Of a stretch of 64,000 nucleotides of DNA, positions 35,643 through 45,661 are shown one piece after another (positions within the stretch are counted from its first letter, which is position 1; each line of letters starts with the position of its first letter). This stretch comes from an uncultured Lachnospira sp. (GTDB lineage: Bacteria; Bacillota; Clostridia; Lachnospirales; Lachnospiraceae). Below the pieces are notes generated by a model that saw only the letters and a list, made by a program, of their open reading frames with translations, ran no database searches and was not told the DNA's origin. The DNA is taken from assembly GCA_910587485.1 (NCBI GenBank), contig CAJUKN010000001.1, positions 214,232-278,231 of the forward strand, given 5' to 3'. Both the position numbers and the translations under genes were made by a program.

Positions 35643-38600
35643 TCAGTAAGAAGCTTTTAATAACTGAAGCTTATGAATCTCATTGTCCAATTCCATTTTT
35701 TCGCGAATCAATGGATTTCCTGTTGCGATTGCTTTAATCTCAGCATAATTTAGTGTTGCTTCATCAATATCATCACAAACTCTTGAAACCGTTTTCCCAG
35801 TCATTACTTGGCTAATAAATTTCTGTTTGTTTTCAATAATACTCCAACTGTATGCATCAAATGTCCCTTTGGTAACATAGCGATAGATGGCAATCTCTTT
35901 ATTTTCATTGCCTTGCCGTATGCCTCTGCCCTCGCGCTGCTCAATACTAGAAGGTTTCCAAGGACAATCCACATGATGAATTGCTGTAAGGTGTGTTTGA
36001 ACATTAACACCTGTACCACATTTATCTGTTGACCCAATTAATATTTTCTTTTTACCCGTTCTTACATCCTTAAACAAAGCAGTTCGTTGTGCTTCTGTAC
36101 TAGCGTCATGGATAAAAGCAATCTCATCTGCCGCAATCCCTTTTTTTACTAAACCATCCTTTATATACTGATAAACGGTAAAATCTTTTGTTTTATCGGG
36201 TATTCCTATGTCTGAAAAAATTAATTGACAACCTATTTTTCCATCTGGATTGCCTTCTACATATTCCTTATAAACATGTTCAATGACTTTGTTTAATTTT
36301 CCATCAGGATTATTGGGTGCATCCTTTTCTAGTAACCTTGCGTCTGTTCCTAAAAGTCTTGCTTCATGTGTAATCTTAAGAAAATTATCTTTATCAGGAG
36401 AAACTTTACCTTGACGTATTTTTTCTGCACGTTCTACAAACTCATCCATCACCGTTTTGATATACCAATCAGCTTCCGATTCTATAATAATCGGTTTACC
36501 TCCACGTAAACTAGGTGTATCTAGTGAAAGCATATCTTGTGTTTGAATATCTGCTACTTTTTTAAATGTATTCATTAATTCAGGCAAATTACAAAATTTA
36601 TTAAAGCGACTTTTTTCTCGAAATCCTTTACCTTCTACGGTTAATTCTAAGGCGGTTGTTACTTCACCGAAATTGGTTGCCCATGAATCAAAGTAACGTA
36701 TCCCCATTTCTTCTAGTAAAGGTTTTTGCAAATAAAGCTGCATAACATACAACTCACCCATAGAATTACTGACAGGCGTTCCTGTTGCAAATACAATGCC
36801 TCTGCCCTCATTGATTTCCGTTAAATATTGTGTTTTTAAATACATATCCATCGCTTTTTGTGAACCAAATGAACTAATCCCAGCAACATTATTCATTTTA
36901 GAAAAAATAGCCAAATTTTTAAACGCATGTGCCTCATCGACCATTATCGAATCAATCCCTAATTCTTCAAAGGTGATTAAATCATCTTTCCGTCCTTCAT
37001 TGGTAAGCGTTTGTAATTGCTGCTCTAACTTTTTCTTTTGACTTTCCATTTGTTTAATCGACCATTTTTGCCCCAATTCATCTTTTATTTCCTTAATAGC
37101 TTCTGTAATGTCATCAATTTGTGCCTGTAAAAGCTGTTGTTGTCGCTTGGGTGATATAGGGATTTTTTCAAATTGAGAATGGGACATAATAATACAATCA
37201 TAGTCTCCTGTTGCTATCCTAGAAATAAATTGTTTTCTTTTATTTTTTTCAAAATCATGTTCAGAGGCAACTAAAATATTTGCAGACGGATACAACCGTA
37301 AAAACTCACTAGCAGTTTGACCAATTAAAGGCTTTGGCACAATCATCACGGTTTTATTCGCAAGTCCTAATCGTTTTTGCTCCATACAAGCTGCTATCAT
37401 TTCAAACGATTTTCCAGCACCAACACAATGAGCAAGTAAGGTATTTCCACCTAATAAAATTCTTGCAATCGCATTTTTTTGATGAGGTCGCAAAGCAATT
37501 TCTGGATTCATTCCCGGAAATTGAAGAAAACTTCCATCATATTCACGCAATCGTGTATTATTAAACAGTTCATTATAATAATGAACATACTTGTTTCTTC
37601 GCTCTGGCTCACGAAATATCCACTCTTTAAAGGCTTCCTTGATTAATTTTTGTTTTTCTCTGGCAAGTGTCGTTTCATCTTGATTAATAACATAAGTTAC
37701 TGTTTTGTCTGCATTTTCTACACGGTCTCTTACCGTCACCGTTCTCAAATTTAATGTTTCTTCCAAGATAGAATAGGCATCGATTCTTTTTGTTCCATAG
37801 GTTTGTGTTACCGTAATGGAGTCTTTATCGAGTGATTTATTTTCAATATACCAATTCATACTATATTGATTAAACAAAAGGTCAATGCCTGTATCATATC
37901 GATTCTTTTCCCCTTCTATCCTAAAGCGATTTGGCGTATCAAACAATTCATACATAAATTGCTTATAATCTTCTATATCAATCCATATCGTTCCAACCTT
38001 TACATCAATATCGGCGGCAGACAACCATTCAGGCTGCACTCTTTCTAAAGCCTCCACATTGATTTGATACATCGGATTTTTGCTTGCGGCTTCTTTTGCT
38101 AATCGCAATTTTTGTCGGACGTTGCCTGATAAATACTCATCCGCTGTTTCCCAGCCTTTATTAAGATTCGCTTCATCCGCTTTTGAAGGATTTAGATAAA
38201 TCACACCTTTTAATTCATCGGTCAATGCTTGTGTTTCCATTCTTTTTAGTTCTTCTGGTAACTCATTAGAAGTGTTAAAAATGGTTGGTTTATATAATCT
38301 TAACATATATGGAATATGAACCTGACCATATTCATTAATAGATAACCTTAAAGCCTCTACCGCATTTTCAACCTTTTCTATAACCTGTTTTGCCTTGACA
38401 GTTTGTTTAAAAAAGATAGCCGCTTTCTTTACTTCTCCATCTTCTGATACTTCCTCAAGAGAGCATAACAATGGATAATCACCATCTTGGTTAAAAGCTG
38501 ACTTATTTGACCTTGCTGTAATAAAACCATATTTTTTTACAAAATTATCATACGCTTGATTTAACATTTGTTGTTTCTGCTTTAATTCATCTTCTGTGCA

Positions 38601-41600
38601 ACCTTCCATCTGCAAATCAATCAATTCTCTAGTGATGGTTCGTATTTGATGTAAACCCATAATGCGCTTCTTTACCGTGTCGGATACATCTATTTTATTC
38701 ATCAATGAATTTTCTCTAAAATAGATTTCATTGTTATAAATCGTATATGTAAAGTTTTTTATATCTGGATTTGCAGGTATACTTTCACTTTCTATTGTAC
38801 TGTCTGTAACATTTTCTAATGAGGAATGAATTTCTTGATTATCTGTTATGGTGGCATGAATATTTTTTATTGCTTGATTTAATGCGATGGATAAATTAAA
38901 ATCTTTATCATCATTTACACAAACTGTATAATGACTATTTTCTCCAAATGTATGATGGTCAAACTTCATCGTCCCAAGCATCATCTCTGGGTGTGTGATA
39001 AAATAACTATTGACAGCAATCCCATTCTCTGTTGTGCCAAGATGCACCCAGTCGGGTTCGATTTCCATTTTACGTTCACGCTTTTGTAAAAATAAAATAT
39101 CGGTTGCAACTTCTGTACCTGCTTCTTTAAATGCCGTGTTTGGCAGCCTTATTGCGCCAACCAGTTCCGCTCTTTGTGCAATATATTTTCTTATAGTGGG
39201 ATTTTTCTTATCCAGTGTACCACAAGAGGTGACAACGGCAACTATACCGCCTGGCTTTACCTGGTCCAATGACTTTGCTATAAAATAATCGTGAATACGA
39301 AAGTTATATTGATTGTACCTTACATCATTAACCTTGTAATCACCAAATGGAACATTACCAATCACTGCATCAAAAAAGTTATCAGGATAATTTGTTTTTT
39401 CAAAACCAGTAATCTGTATGGTGGCATTGGGATATAATTGTTTGGCTATTCTTCCAGATAAGCTATCTATTTCTACTCCATATAAGTTACTTTCAGATAA
39501 CTCCTGTAACATATTTCCAAAAAAGTTGCCAATGCCCATGGATGGCTCTAAGATATTGCCACGCCTTAAACCAAACTGTACAAGGGCTTGATTGATAGCA
39601 AGTGCAATTTCTGGTGCGGTATAAAAAGCATTATTAACCGTTGCTCTTGCTGCCTCATATTCTTCTTTAGTAAGCAGGCTCTTTAGTTCGTTATATTCCT
39701 TATTCCAACGCTCATTAGCATAGTCAAATACTTGTGATAAACCACCCCAACCAACATATTTTGATAAGACTTTTTGTTCTTCGGTAGTCGCTGTTCTATT
39801 TTCACCTTCAAGCTGCTTTAATGTTTGAATGGCTGCAATATTCCAACCATATCTTGTTTTTGCGCCACCTTTTTCTATTGTAGCAATATCATAATGAAAA
39901 TTGGCAGGTGAAGTGGAATCAACGGGTTGTGTTTGTTCTTCGTATTGCAACTGCTCTTTGGGTTGTATTTGTTCTTTATATTGTGACTGTTCTTTATCCT
40001 TACGATTAAAAGAAAATGTATCTTTATTAGCTGCTCTTGTTATACATTCTTGTATATATTCTGTAATTACTGAATTGTTTTTAAAATCATTTGCAAGAGT
40101 TGCAACATTAGATACTCTATCTTCTACTTTACAAAATCGCGCATCGAAAACAACATTTTCAAGAACATGGTAAAAATCAGAATAAGGGATACGTTCTGCA
40201 GTACGTTCTCCTTTTTTATTGATATAGCTTATTTGAATACTATCTGATTCAAATACGATATTCGACATACCATTATCGGTATTATAAAAGATAGATGGAT
40301 TGATTCCCTTTAAAATAGTACTTGTATACGTTACCTTTTCATTGGCAGTAAAAGCCTTATTCTGTACCATATGGTATAGAATAGCATGAAAAGGCAAAAA
40401 AGGTTGATAATGATATAAAAACGGAACAATTACTTCTTGTATTTCTTTATCTTTGGTAACTGATTGCTCTTTTTCTTGTTCCAAATCAGACAATGGACTC
40501 GATATATGTCCATTGTCCATATTAAATAAACTTAATTGTGTTCCTTCAAACTTTTCAGGCTGATTTCCTCTGTTGTGTAAGGTCTCATCAAGATTTCTTC
40601 CCGCACGACTTCCATTGCCATATCCCTTGCTTGCTGGCGCATTTGATAATTCTCCATCCAACTTGGATTGGGATTTTCTTTCTTGAGTGTCTTGTAATGG
40701 CTCTCCTCCAACGTCTCCATCATCTCCCAAGCCTCGTCTACTCTGTGTTGTACGAAGGGAAGAAGTGTCCCCATACATTCCATGCTGTGTAACAACGCTG
40801 GCTGTTCCGCTTTCATATATTCCAGTACTGGCGTTGCCATCATTCCCAGTTTGGCGTGTATCTCTTGTTGTGTTGGTGGATAAATGACTTCCTCGTCCCC
40901 TGTCAACTCCTTCCATTCCTCTGGTGTCGGCTGTGGTACTACGGGCAGTTCGTCTGGTGTCATGTTGTATATTTTCAACGCCACTTCGTCCGCTGGAAGC
41001 TCGTCCAATGTTTTCCCGTACATCTCTAACATGACTTTGTCCATTTGTTCCATTATATCGTTCATGCTGAATCTCCTTTTTATGCTTATTTGATACCATA
41101 TTAACATATCGTATCGCCTTATGGGAAAGTAATTGAATATATTTTTGATTCTTTATAAGAAATTCTTTTCGTTCTTCTGATGAAAGTCCATTATAAAAAT
41201 TAACCACCTTATCACTAAAATGATAGGATATATCAAATCTTGTATATATGGTATATAATGCCGCTTCATAAATAAAAGTCTTATCAATATCATTTTCTGC
41301 TATATTATTATTCCAAACATAATGATAGGTTTCCTGTGCAATGGTTTCTTTATAACTATCTTTATGATTATCTAACGTATGATTAATATAAATAAGTTCT
41401 TTTTCACTAACTTGATTGGATATAAATTCTTCTCCATAGGTATCTTCTAAACAAAACACACAGTCCTTAGTGATTGTATATTCATCCCCAAACAAATGGA
41501 TACCTGTATGTCGTTTCGGTTTTCTTCTTACTAATCCCCAATCATTATAAGAAGCAACGACTTTCGTTTTTGGATACTTTGAATAAATAAGCATTTGATT

Positions 41601-41723
41601 TTCATATTGGAACCGATGTATATTCCCTTTTGCTGTAAAATTTAAAAATTCAAGATAGGTACCAAAATCACCTGTTGCAATATCTTCTAGTTTGGTATTG
41701 ATTTGTGTTTCTAATATAGTCAT
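35643..41723 (-). CDS. Giant DNA methylase/SNF2-type helicase of the conjugative element
   Basis: 2026 aa. Order: an N-terminal antirestriction/ArdC-like region (about 1-200), a low-complexity Arg/Gly/Ser/Thr/Asp linker (about 205-400), an N6-adenine methylase domain (motif I LEPSMGIGNFFGN at about 726; catalytic-type motif NVPF at about 791 where NPPF/Y is usual), and a superfamily 2 helicase (Walker A HCVGAGKSFE at about 1437, DEAH at about 1597, motif VI QREGRGIRQGNEN at about 1930). Such proteins are hallmarks of Tn1549-type elements and may protect or process transferred DNA. The frame ends early by a frameshift (see 35030-35611). The linker is overprinted by another gene. AAAGGAG precedes the ATG. 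Confidence 0.88.
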   Translation of the reverse strand: MTILETQINTKLEDIATGDFGTYLEFLNFTAKGNIHRFQYENQMLIYSKYPKTKVVASYNDWGLVRRKPKRHTGIHLFGDEYTITKDCVFCLEDTYGEEFISNQVSEKELIYINHTLDNHKDSYKETIAQETYHYVWNNNIAENDIDKTFIYEAALYTIYTRFDISYHFSDKVVNFYNGLSSEERKEFLIKNQKYIQLLSHKAIRYVNMVSNKHKKEIQHERYNGTNGQSHVRDVRENIGRASSGRSGVENIQHDTRRTARSTTADTRGMEGVDRGRGSHLSTNTTRDTRQTGNDGNASTGIYESGTASVVTQHGMYGDTSSLRTTQSRRGLGDDGDVGGEPLQDTQERKSQSKLDGELSNAPASKGYGNGSRAGRNLDETLHNRGNQPEKFEGTQLSLFNMDNGHISSPLSDLEQEKEQSVTKDKEIQEVIVPFLYHYQPFLPFHAILYHMVQNKAFTANEKVTYTSTILKGINPSIFYNTDNGMSNIVFESDSIQISYINKKGERTAERIPYSDFYHVLENVVFDARFCKVEDRVSNVATLANDFKNNSVITEYIQECITRAANKDTFSFNRKDKEQSQYKEQIQPKEQLQYEEQTQPVDSTSPANFHYDIATIEKGGAKTRYGWNIAAIQTLKQLEGENRTATTEEQKVLSKYVGWGGLSQVFDYANERWNKEYNELKSLLTKEEYEAARATVNNAFYTAPEIALAINQALVQFGLRRGNILEPSMGIGNFFGNMLQELSESNLYGVEIDSLSGRIAKQLYPNATIQITGFEKTNYPDNFFDAVIGNVPFGDYKVNDVRYNQYNFRIHDYFIAKSLDQVKPGGIVAVVTSCGTLDKKNPTIRKYIAQRAELVGAIRLPNTAFKEAGTEVATDILFLQKRERKMEIEPDWVHLGTTENGIAVNSYFITHPEMMLGTMKFDHHTFGENSHYTVCVNDDKDFNLSIALNQAIKNIHATITDNQEIHSSLENVTDSTIESESIPANPDIKNFTYTIYNNEIYFRENSLMNKIDVSDTVKKRIMGLHQIRTITRELIDLQMEGCTEDELKQKQQMLNQAYDNFVKKYGFITARSNKSAFNQDGDYPLLCSLEEVSEDGEVKKAAIFFKQTVKAKQVIEKVENAVEALRLSINEYGQVHIPYMLRLYKPTIFNTSNELPEELKRMETQALTDELKGVIYLNPSKADEANLNKGWETADEYLSGNVRQKLRLAKEAASKNPMYQINVEALERVQPEWLSAADIDVKVGTIWIDIEDYKQFMYELFDTPNRFRIEGEKNRYDTGIDLLFNQYSMNWYIENKSLDKDSITVTQTYGTKRIDAYSILEETLNLRTVTVRDRVENADKTVTYVINQDETTLAREKQKLIKEAFKEWIFREPERRNKYVHYYNELFNNTRLREYDGSFLQFPGMNPEIALRPHQKNAIARILLGGNTLLAHCVGAGKSFEMIAACMEQKRLGLANKTVMIVPKPLIGQTASEFLRLYPSANILVASEHDFEKNKRKQFISRIATGDYDCIIMSHSQFEKIPISPKRQQQLLQAQIDDITEAIKEIKDELGQKWSIKQMESQKKKLEQQLQTLTNEGRKDDLITFEELGIDSIMVDEAHAFKNLAIFSKMNNVAGISSFGSQKAMDMYLKTQYLTEINEGRGIVFATGTPVSNSMGELYVMQLYLQKPLLEEMGIRYFDSWATNFGEVTTALELTVEGKGFREKSRFNKFCNLPELMNTFKKVADIQTQDMLSLDTPSLRGGKPIIIESEADWYIKTVMDEFVERAEKIRQGKVSPDKDNFLKITHEARLLGTDARLLEKDAPNNPDGKLNKVIEHVYKEYVEGNPDGKIGCQLIFSDIGIPDKTKDFTVYQYIKDGLVKKGIAADEIAFIHDASTEAQRTALFKDVRTGKKKILIGSTDKCGTGVNVQTHLTAIHHVDCPWKPSSIEQREGRGIRQGNENKEIAIYRYVTKGTFDAYSWSIIENKQKFISQVMTGKTVSRVCDDIDEATLNYAEIKAIATGNPLIREKMELDNEIHKLQLLKASY
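40532..41065 (-). CDS. Overprinted gene in the +1 frame of the helicase gene, TnpV-like
   Basis: 177 aa, entirely inside the helicase gene (helicase residues about 220-397) and on the same strand, one frame over. It has its own ribosome binding site AAAAAGGAG seven bases before the ATG. The product looks like an ordinary soluble acidic protein (MNDIMEQMDKVMLEMYGKTL, later WMENYQMRQQARDMAMEVV), while the helicase in the same stretch is low-complexity. The C-terminal pattern (Y-x-K, G-x-L, E-A-x-E, then LKKEN, a Trp, and ARDMAMEVVREEI) resembles what I recall of transposon-encoded TnpV; that match is from memory. The DNA is visibly richer in G and C than the surroundings. Confidence 0.7.
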   Translation of the reverse strand: MNDIMEQMDKVMLEMYGKTLDELPADEVALKIYNMTPDELPVVPQPTPEEWKELTGDEEVIYPPTQQEIHAKLGMMATPVLEYMKAEQPALLHSMECMGTLLPFVQHRVDEAWEMMETLEESHYKTLKKENPNPSWMENYQMRQQARDMAMEVVREEILMRPYTTEEISLKSLKEHN

Positions 41724-41846
41724 AGCTTATGCTCCTTTTATGTACTTTAAATTTTCTTTTAAACTATCTATTTATAGCAAAATAAATTTTTCTAAAATTT
41801 TTATCTAATAATACATTTGATTTGATAATCGCTCATTGCTGATATT

Positions 41847-41875
41847 GTTATCATTTCATGTATAGAAACAGTCAA
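41847..41875 (-). promoter_or_regulatory. Candidate promoter of the helicase/methylase gene
   Basis: On the minus strand TTGACT (41870-41875), a 17-base spacer and GATAAC (41847-41852) lie about 125 bases before the start. A dyad CAATACAA/TTGTATTG (41873-41880 with 41899-41906) overlaps the -35 and could be an operator for one of the neighbouring HTH regulators. Confidence 0.45.
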
Positions 41876-41918
41876 TACAAATATATTTTTATTTCTTATT
41901 GTATTGGTTGTTATTTCA

Positions 41919-42290
41919 TTATTCATTTACACTTCTTAATTGCTTATTAAATATAAATTCATTTTGATTCTTTTCATTATAACTTACCATTGCCACAGCC
42001 ATATTTAACACAAGATTGATTGACCTTATATCCAAATTGCGTACTAAATATTCAAAACGCTCACTGGCTTCATCATAAGATTTTTCATATGGAAATAACT
42101 TATTTATATCTATTTCTAAAACAAAAACGATTCTCATTAATGCTTTTAAAGTTATATCTGTTTGTCCTGTTTCATATCCATGTATTGTTATACAATTAAC
42201 ACCTGAAAGAAAGGATAATTGTTTTATACTCATATTTTGCTTTATTCGTTCTTCTTTTAGTTGTTGTCCAATCTTTTTTAAATCATACAT
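41919..42290 (-). CDS. HTH (XRE) regulator of the conjugative element, copy B
   Basis: 123 aa. HTH at about residues 5-65 (LKEERIKQNMSIKQLSFLSGVNCITIHGY) with a C-terminal segment SERFEYLVRNLDIRSINLVLNM matching copy A at 34495-34935. It lies between topB and the helicase gene. A dyad just beyond its 3' end overlaps the helicase promoter, so control of that gene is a reasonable guess. AAAGGAG precedes the ATG. Confidence 0.85.
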   Translation of the reverse strand: MYDLKKIGQQLKEERIKQNMSIKQLSFLSGVNCITIHGYETGQTDITLKALMRIVFVLEIDINKLFPYEKSYDEASERFEYLVRNLDIRSINLVLNMAVAMVSYNEKNQNEFIFNKQLRSVNE

Positions 42291-42314
42291 ATAAATTCTC
42301 CTTTAGCCTCCACC

Positions 42315-44606
42315 TTATTGTTTCCTTTTTGGAAAATCCACTTTGAACTTTATTCTTTTACCTTGTAGCATTTGTCCTTCTTTATTCCTGTACACACATT
42401 CTTCTATACCATCAAAAGATACATAAGCTTCATAGGTTGTACCCTTGTCTTTACTTACCAAACCTTTTAATAATACCTTTTTCCCCTCTAGTATGCTTTT
42501 CGTTTGTTCCATTGTAAGTAATTTTCCTAACGCATAGACATTACTTAACGAAAGACCACATTTATTTTTACAATACAAACCAAACTTTCCTATCAATATA
42601 TCACCTTTACAGTTTGGACATGTTCCTATGGGTTTCTTTTCATCTGAAATTTCTCCTCCTATGGCAAAAACACTTATTTTTTCTTTCACATCAGGTTTTG
42701 TTTGAATCATTCGTTGTACATTTTCACGAATATAGGTATCCATCTTGATTTTATATGTCCCAAACCCTATTTTTCCTTGACTGATTTCTTCTAGTTCTCT
42801 GTCCCACAACGCCGATAGCTTTGGATTCAGCAATTCAGGAAGATTACACTTTACAACCTCATAAATCATCTCACCTAAGTTTTGGGGTTCTAACACTTGT
42901 GTCTTTTCATTTAAACGAATATACCCATTTTTAATTAATTTATAAAGAATATCGCCTCTTGTTGCACTTGTACCAATCCCTATGCTTTTTATCTGGCTTC
43001 TAAGTTCCTCATCTTCTATGAGCTGTCCTGCATTTTCCATCGCAAGAATGATAGAACCTGATGTATACCTGACAGGAGGCGTTGTTTTTCCTTCTTTTAT
43101 GAACAGTTGCTTTAATGCCACAATATCCCCCTTTTTAAATACTTTATCTAAGTCCTTTACAGTATCATTGCTGTTGTCCTCTTCGTTCTCTTTTTCTTCC
43201 TCTTGGCCATTCATTACGCGAATATAACCTTGCTCTATAAGTGTCTTTGCTGATGTATAAAAATGTTCTTTTTCTACTCTAAAATCAATTTTTGTGGTCT
43301 TATAAATAGCAGGCGGAAAAAAGATAGCAAGAAAACGCCTAACAATACATTCAAATATATTTTTTTCCAATTCATTTAAACCATCATATCCGGATAAATC
43401 GCCTGTTGGTATAATCGCATAATGGTCAGTTACTTTAGAATTGTCTGTATATCTTGTTTTTCCAATCATTCTAAAGCTGCCTTCTTCTAATATGGTTGAT
43501 GTGATATTGCTTAAATGATACCCTTTATTCAGTCCTTTTAGATTATTTTCTATCTCAACAGCGATTGAAGAACTTAAGACTCTTGCGTCTGTTCGTGGAT
43601 AAGTTGTCAACTTCTTTTCATATAAACTTTGTGCAACAGCCAGTGTTTCATTGGGTGATATTTTAAACTTCTTACTACAATAACTTTGTAATTCAGCAAG
43701 ATTAAATAAATATGGTGGATTCTTTTTACTGGTTGCACTCGTTATATCTTCTACATAAGCGGGTTTGCCTGTAAGCCATTCAATAAGCCTGTCTGCCTCT
43801 TTTCTTTCCGTAAAGCCAATATCTTTATACAACTTCGGACTTTGATGGTATATGGATTGTTCATTATCTTTCCATTCCGCATCGATTTGTACACCGCCAA
43901 ATTCACCAACAACCTTATAAAACAAAGTTTCTTTAAAACCTCTTATGCTGCGTTCCTTATCAACCACCATTCCAAGTACACAAGTCATTACCCTGCCTAC
44001 CGATATTGGAATATATTGTTCACTTCCAATAACACGATTAATCATTGTTCCATATAATAAAGTAAGTACCCTTGAAAAATTAATGCCCATTGCATAATCT
44101 TCAATGGCTCTCATTGTACCGCTTGCTGCTAAATTTTCATAAGCACTCATCGGCTTGGCTTCTTTGATACCTTGTAAAATTGCCTTATCGGTTTGCGAAT
44201 CAATCCATACACGCAGCTCCTTTATACCTTGCCTTACACCACCAAAACGTCTTATATTTTCTTCAATAACTTGTCCTTCTCTGCCAGAATCTCCTGCCCA
44301 ATAGACGACATCAATATCCGTTCTATGTAATAAGTTATAAACTGTCTTATATTGATTTTTCACACTAGAAATAACACCATATTGATAATCGTCTGGTAAA
44401 AATGGTAAGTCCTCTAAGTTCCACTTTTTATATTTCTCATCATAATTTTCTGGATAAACCAATGCTACCAGATGTCCAATACACCATGTAATCACCCAGT
44501 TATCATCTTCTATAAAACCATCTTGTTTTTCATTGCAAGAAAGCTTTAAAGCATTTTTAAACTGCATAGCTACAGAAGGTTTTTCTGTTATAATTAATTT
44601 TTTCAC
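42315..44606 (-). CDS. topB: DNA topoisomerase III
   Basis: A type IA topoisomerase of 763 aa. The Toprim domain (IITEKPSVA at the start and the acidic DSGREGQVIEE segment near 105) and the catalytic Tyr in TTYPRTDARVL (about residue 335) are visible. A C-terminal four-Cys zinc-ribbon-like unit (CPNCKGDILIGKFGLYCKNKC) follows. Element-encoded TopB is standard in Tn1549-type elements and probably resolves DNA during replication or transfer. The start is GTG, with GGAG 14 bases upstream. Confidence 0.94.
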   Translation of the reverse strand: MKKLIITEKPSVAMQFKNALKLSCNEKQDGFIEDDNWVITWCIGHLVALVYPENYDEKYKKWNLEDLPFLPDDYQYGVISSVKNQYKTVYNLLHRTDIDVVYWAGDSGREGQVIEENIRRFGGVRQGIKELRVWIDSQTDKAILQGIKEAKPMSAYENLAASGTMRAIEDYAMGINFSRVLTLLYGTMINRVIGSEQYIPISVGRVMTCVLGMVVDKERSIRGFKETLFYKVVGEFGGVQIDAEWKDNEQSIYHQSPKLYKDIGFTERKEADRLIEWLTGKPAYVEDITSATSKKNPPYLFNLAELQSYCSKKFKISPNETLAVAQSLYEKKLTTYPRTDARVLSSSIAVEIENNLKGLNKGYHLSNITSTILEEGSFRMIGKTRYTDNSKVTDHYAIIPTGDLSGYDGLNELEKNIFECIVRRFLAIFFPPAIYKTTKIDFRVEKEHFYTSAKTLIEQGYIRVMNGQEEEKENEEDNSNDTVKDLDKVFKKGDIVALKQLFIKEGKTTPPVRYTSGSIILAMENAGQLIEDEELRSQIKSIGIGTSATRGDILYKLIKNGYIRLNEKTQVLEPQNLGEMIYEVVKCNLPELLNPKLSALWDRELEEISQGKIGFGTYKIKMDTYIRENVQRMIQTKPDVKEKISVFAIGGEISDEKKPIGTCPNCKGDILIGKFGLYCKNKCGLSLSNVYALGKLLTMEQTKSILEGKKVLLKGLVSKDKGTTYEAYVSFDGIEECVYRNKEGQMLQGKRIKFKVDFPKRKQ

Positions 44607-44611
44607 TGTTT

Positions 44612-45619
44612 TTATATACTCCTTTCCTTTCTTCTATAATTTATGTTATAAATATTGTTATCCAAGTTGTTTTTTGCTTCTTTTTCTGGTATATCCTTTA
44701 AAATATCGCCCTTATCTATTTGTAATTTTTGTGTATCATCATATATAAATGGATAAGCAGCTAATACACTTCCTCCATATTCTTTTGCATAGGCTCTAAT
44801 AGCACGATTATATTGTCTATATATTTCTTCATCGGCTATTGCAGGTGTCTGTGTGGCAAATACCACACAAAAATCATTGCTGCATGGAAGCACAATAAGA
44901 TTGTCTAGTGTATCACTATCACGATTACTCATAATGGACTTAAGAGGGCTTTCAGGATAAAAAAGCGTAGAAGCACCAAACAAATAACTTTCATTACTAA
45001 TTATATACAATTCGTCATCTACCTTATTGATTTGTGCTGGAAAAAGCTGCGGTGTATTCTTGGCTGCATAAGAAATGAGGGTATTAAAATCCATTCCCTT
45101 ATCTTCTATTTGACTAAGTAAATTCCTATCTATAATAATACTGTTAAGTCTTTCTCCATCATCCGATACAAGTAACCTTAAATACATAGACATATTCCCT
45201 TTATCCTGATGTGGAATATTCGTCATATAAGCCGCATTTCCTTCTTTATTGACTACACAAAAAAACACGTTATGTACATCAAACAACAGGTCAAAATCAT
45301 TCTCTTTATTATCTTTTATCTTGACTGTAAAAACATCATTTACAATCTGTTCAGATTGTTTTTCATAAAGTAAAGCAATATTATCCATTGCTTTCTCAAA
45401 ATTCCCATGACAACTATTTTTATAAATTTTGTCATAGACTGGCTCAAGCAGCATAAAAATGCCTTCTTCATTCTCTTGTCTTTTAATATAAAATCCTTCC
45501 CTTTGTACACTATCTTTTTCTTTAACAGTGAATACAACCTCCCCATCTGCAAATGGTAATGATATATGATGAATGAATTGTTCTTTTAACTTTGCCTTAA
45601 ATTCCTCATAATCAAACAT
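44612..45619 (-). CDS. DUF5688 family protein
   Basis: 335 aa, soluble, with no signal peptide or membrane segment. The pattern (a helical start, a VFTVKEKDS strand, then EPVYDKIYKNSCHGNFEKAMDNIA and a C-terminal region with FYPESPLKSIMSNRDSDTLDNLIVLPCSN) matches DUF5688, a family of unknown function found in clostridial conjugative elements. It lies just ahead of topB with a five-base gap and follows the M23 peptidase. GGGAGG precedes the ATG. Confidence 0.75.
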   Translation of the reverse strand: MFDYEEFKAKLKEQFIHHISLPFADGEVVFTVKEKDSVQREGFYIKRQENEEGIFMLLEPVYDKIYKNSCHGNFEKAMDNIALLYEKQSEQIVNDVFTVKIKDNKENDFDLLFDVHNVFFCVVNKEGNAAYMTNIPHQDKGNMSMYLRLLVSDDGERLNSIIIDRNLLSQIEDKGMDFNTLISYAAKNTPQLFPAQINKVDDELYIISNESYLFGASTLFYPESPLKSIMSNRDSDTLDNLIVLPCSNDFCVVFATQTPAIADEEIYRQYNRAIRAYAKEYGGSVLAAYPFIYDDTQKLQIDKGDILKDIPEKEAKNNLDNNIYNINYRRKERSI

Positions 45620-45661
45620 ATCTTTCCTCCCTTTTTATTTTTTATTTTTCTATTCAATATC

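Noticed and set aside
35630..35650. Programmed +1 frameshift in the helicase gene, as in prfB
   Set aside because: The TAC-TGA context lacks the Shine-Dalgarno-like stimulator and the slippery CTT codon of the known site; a mutation or sequence error is simpler.
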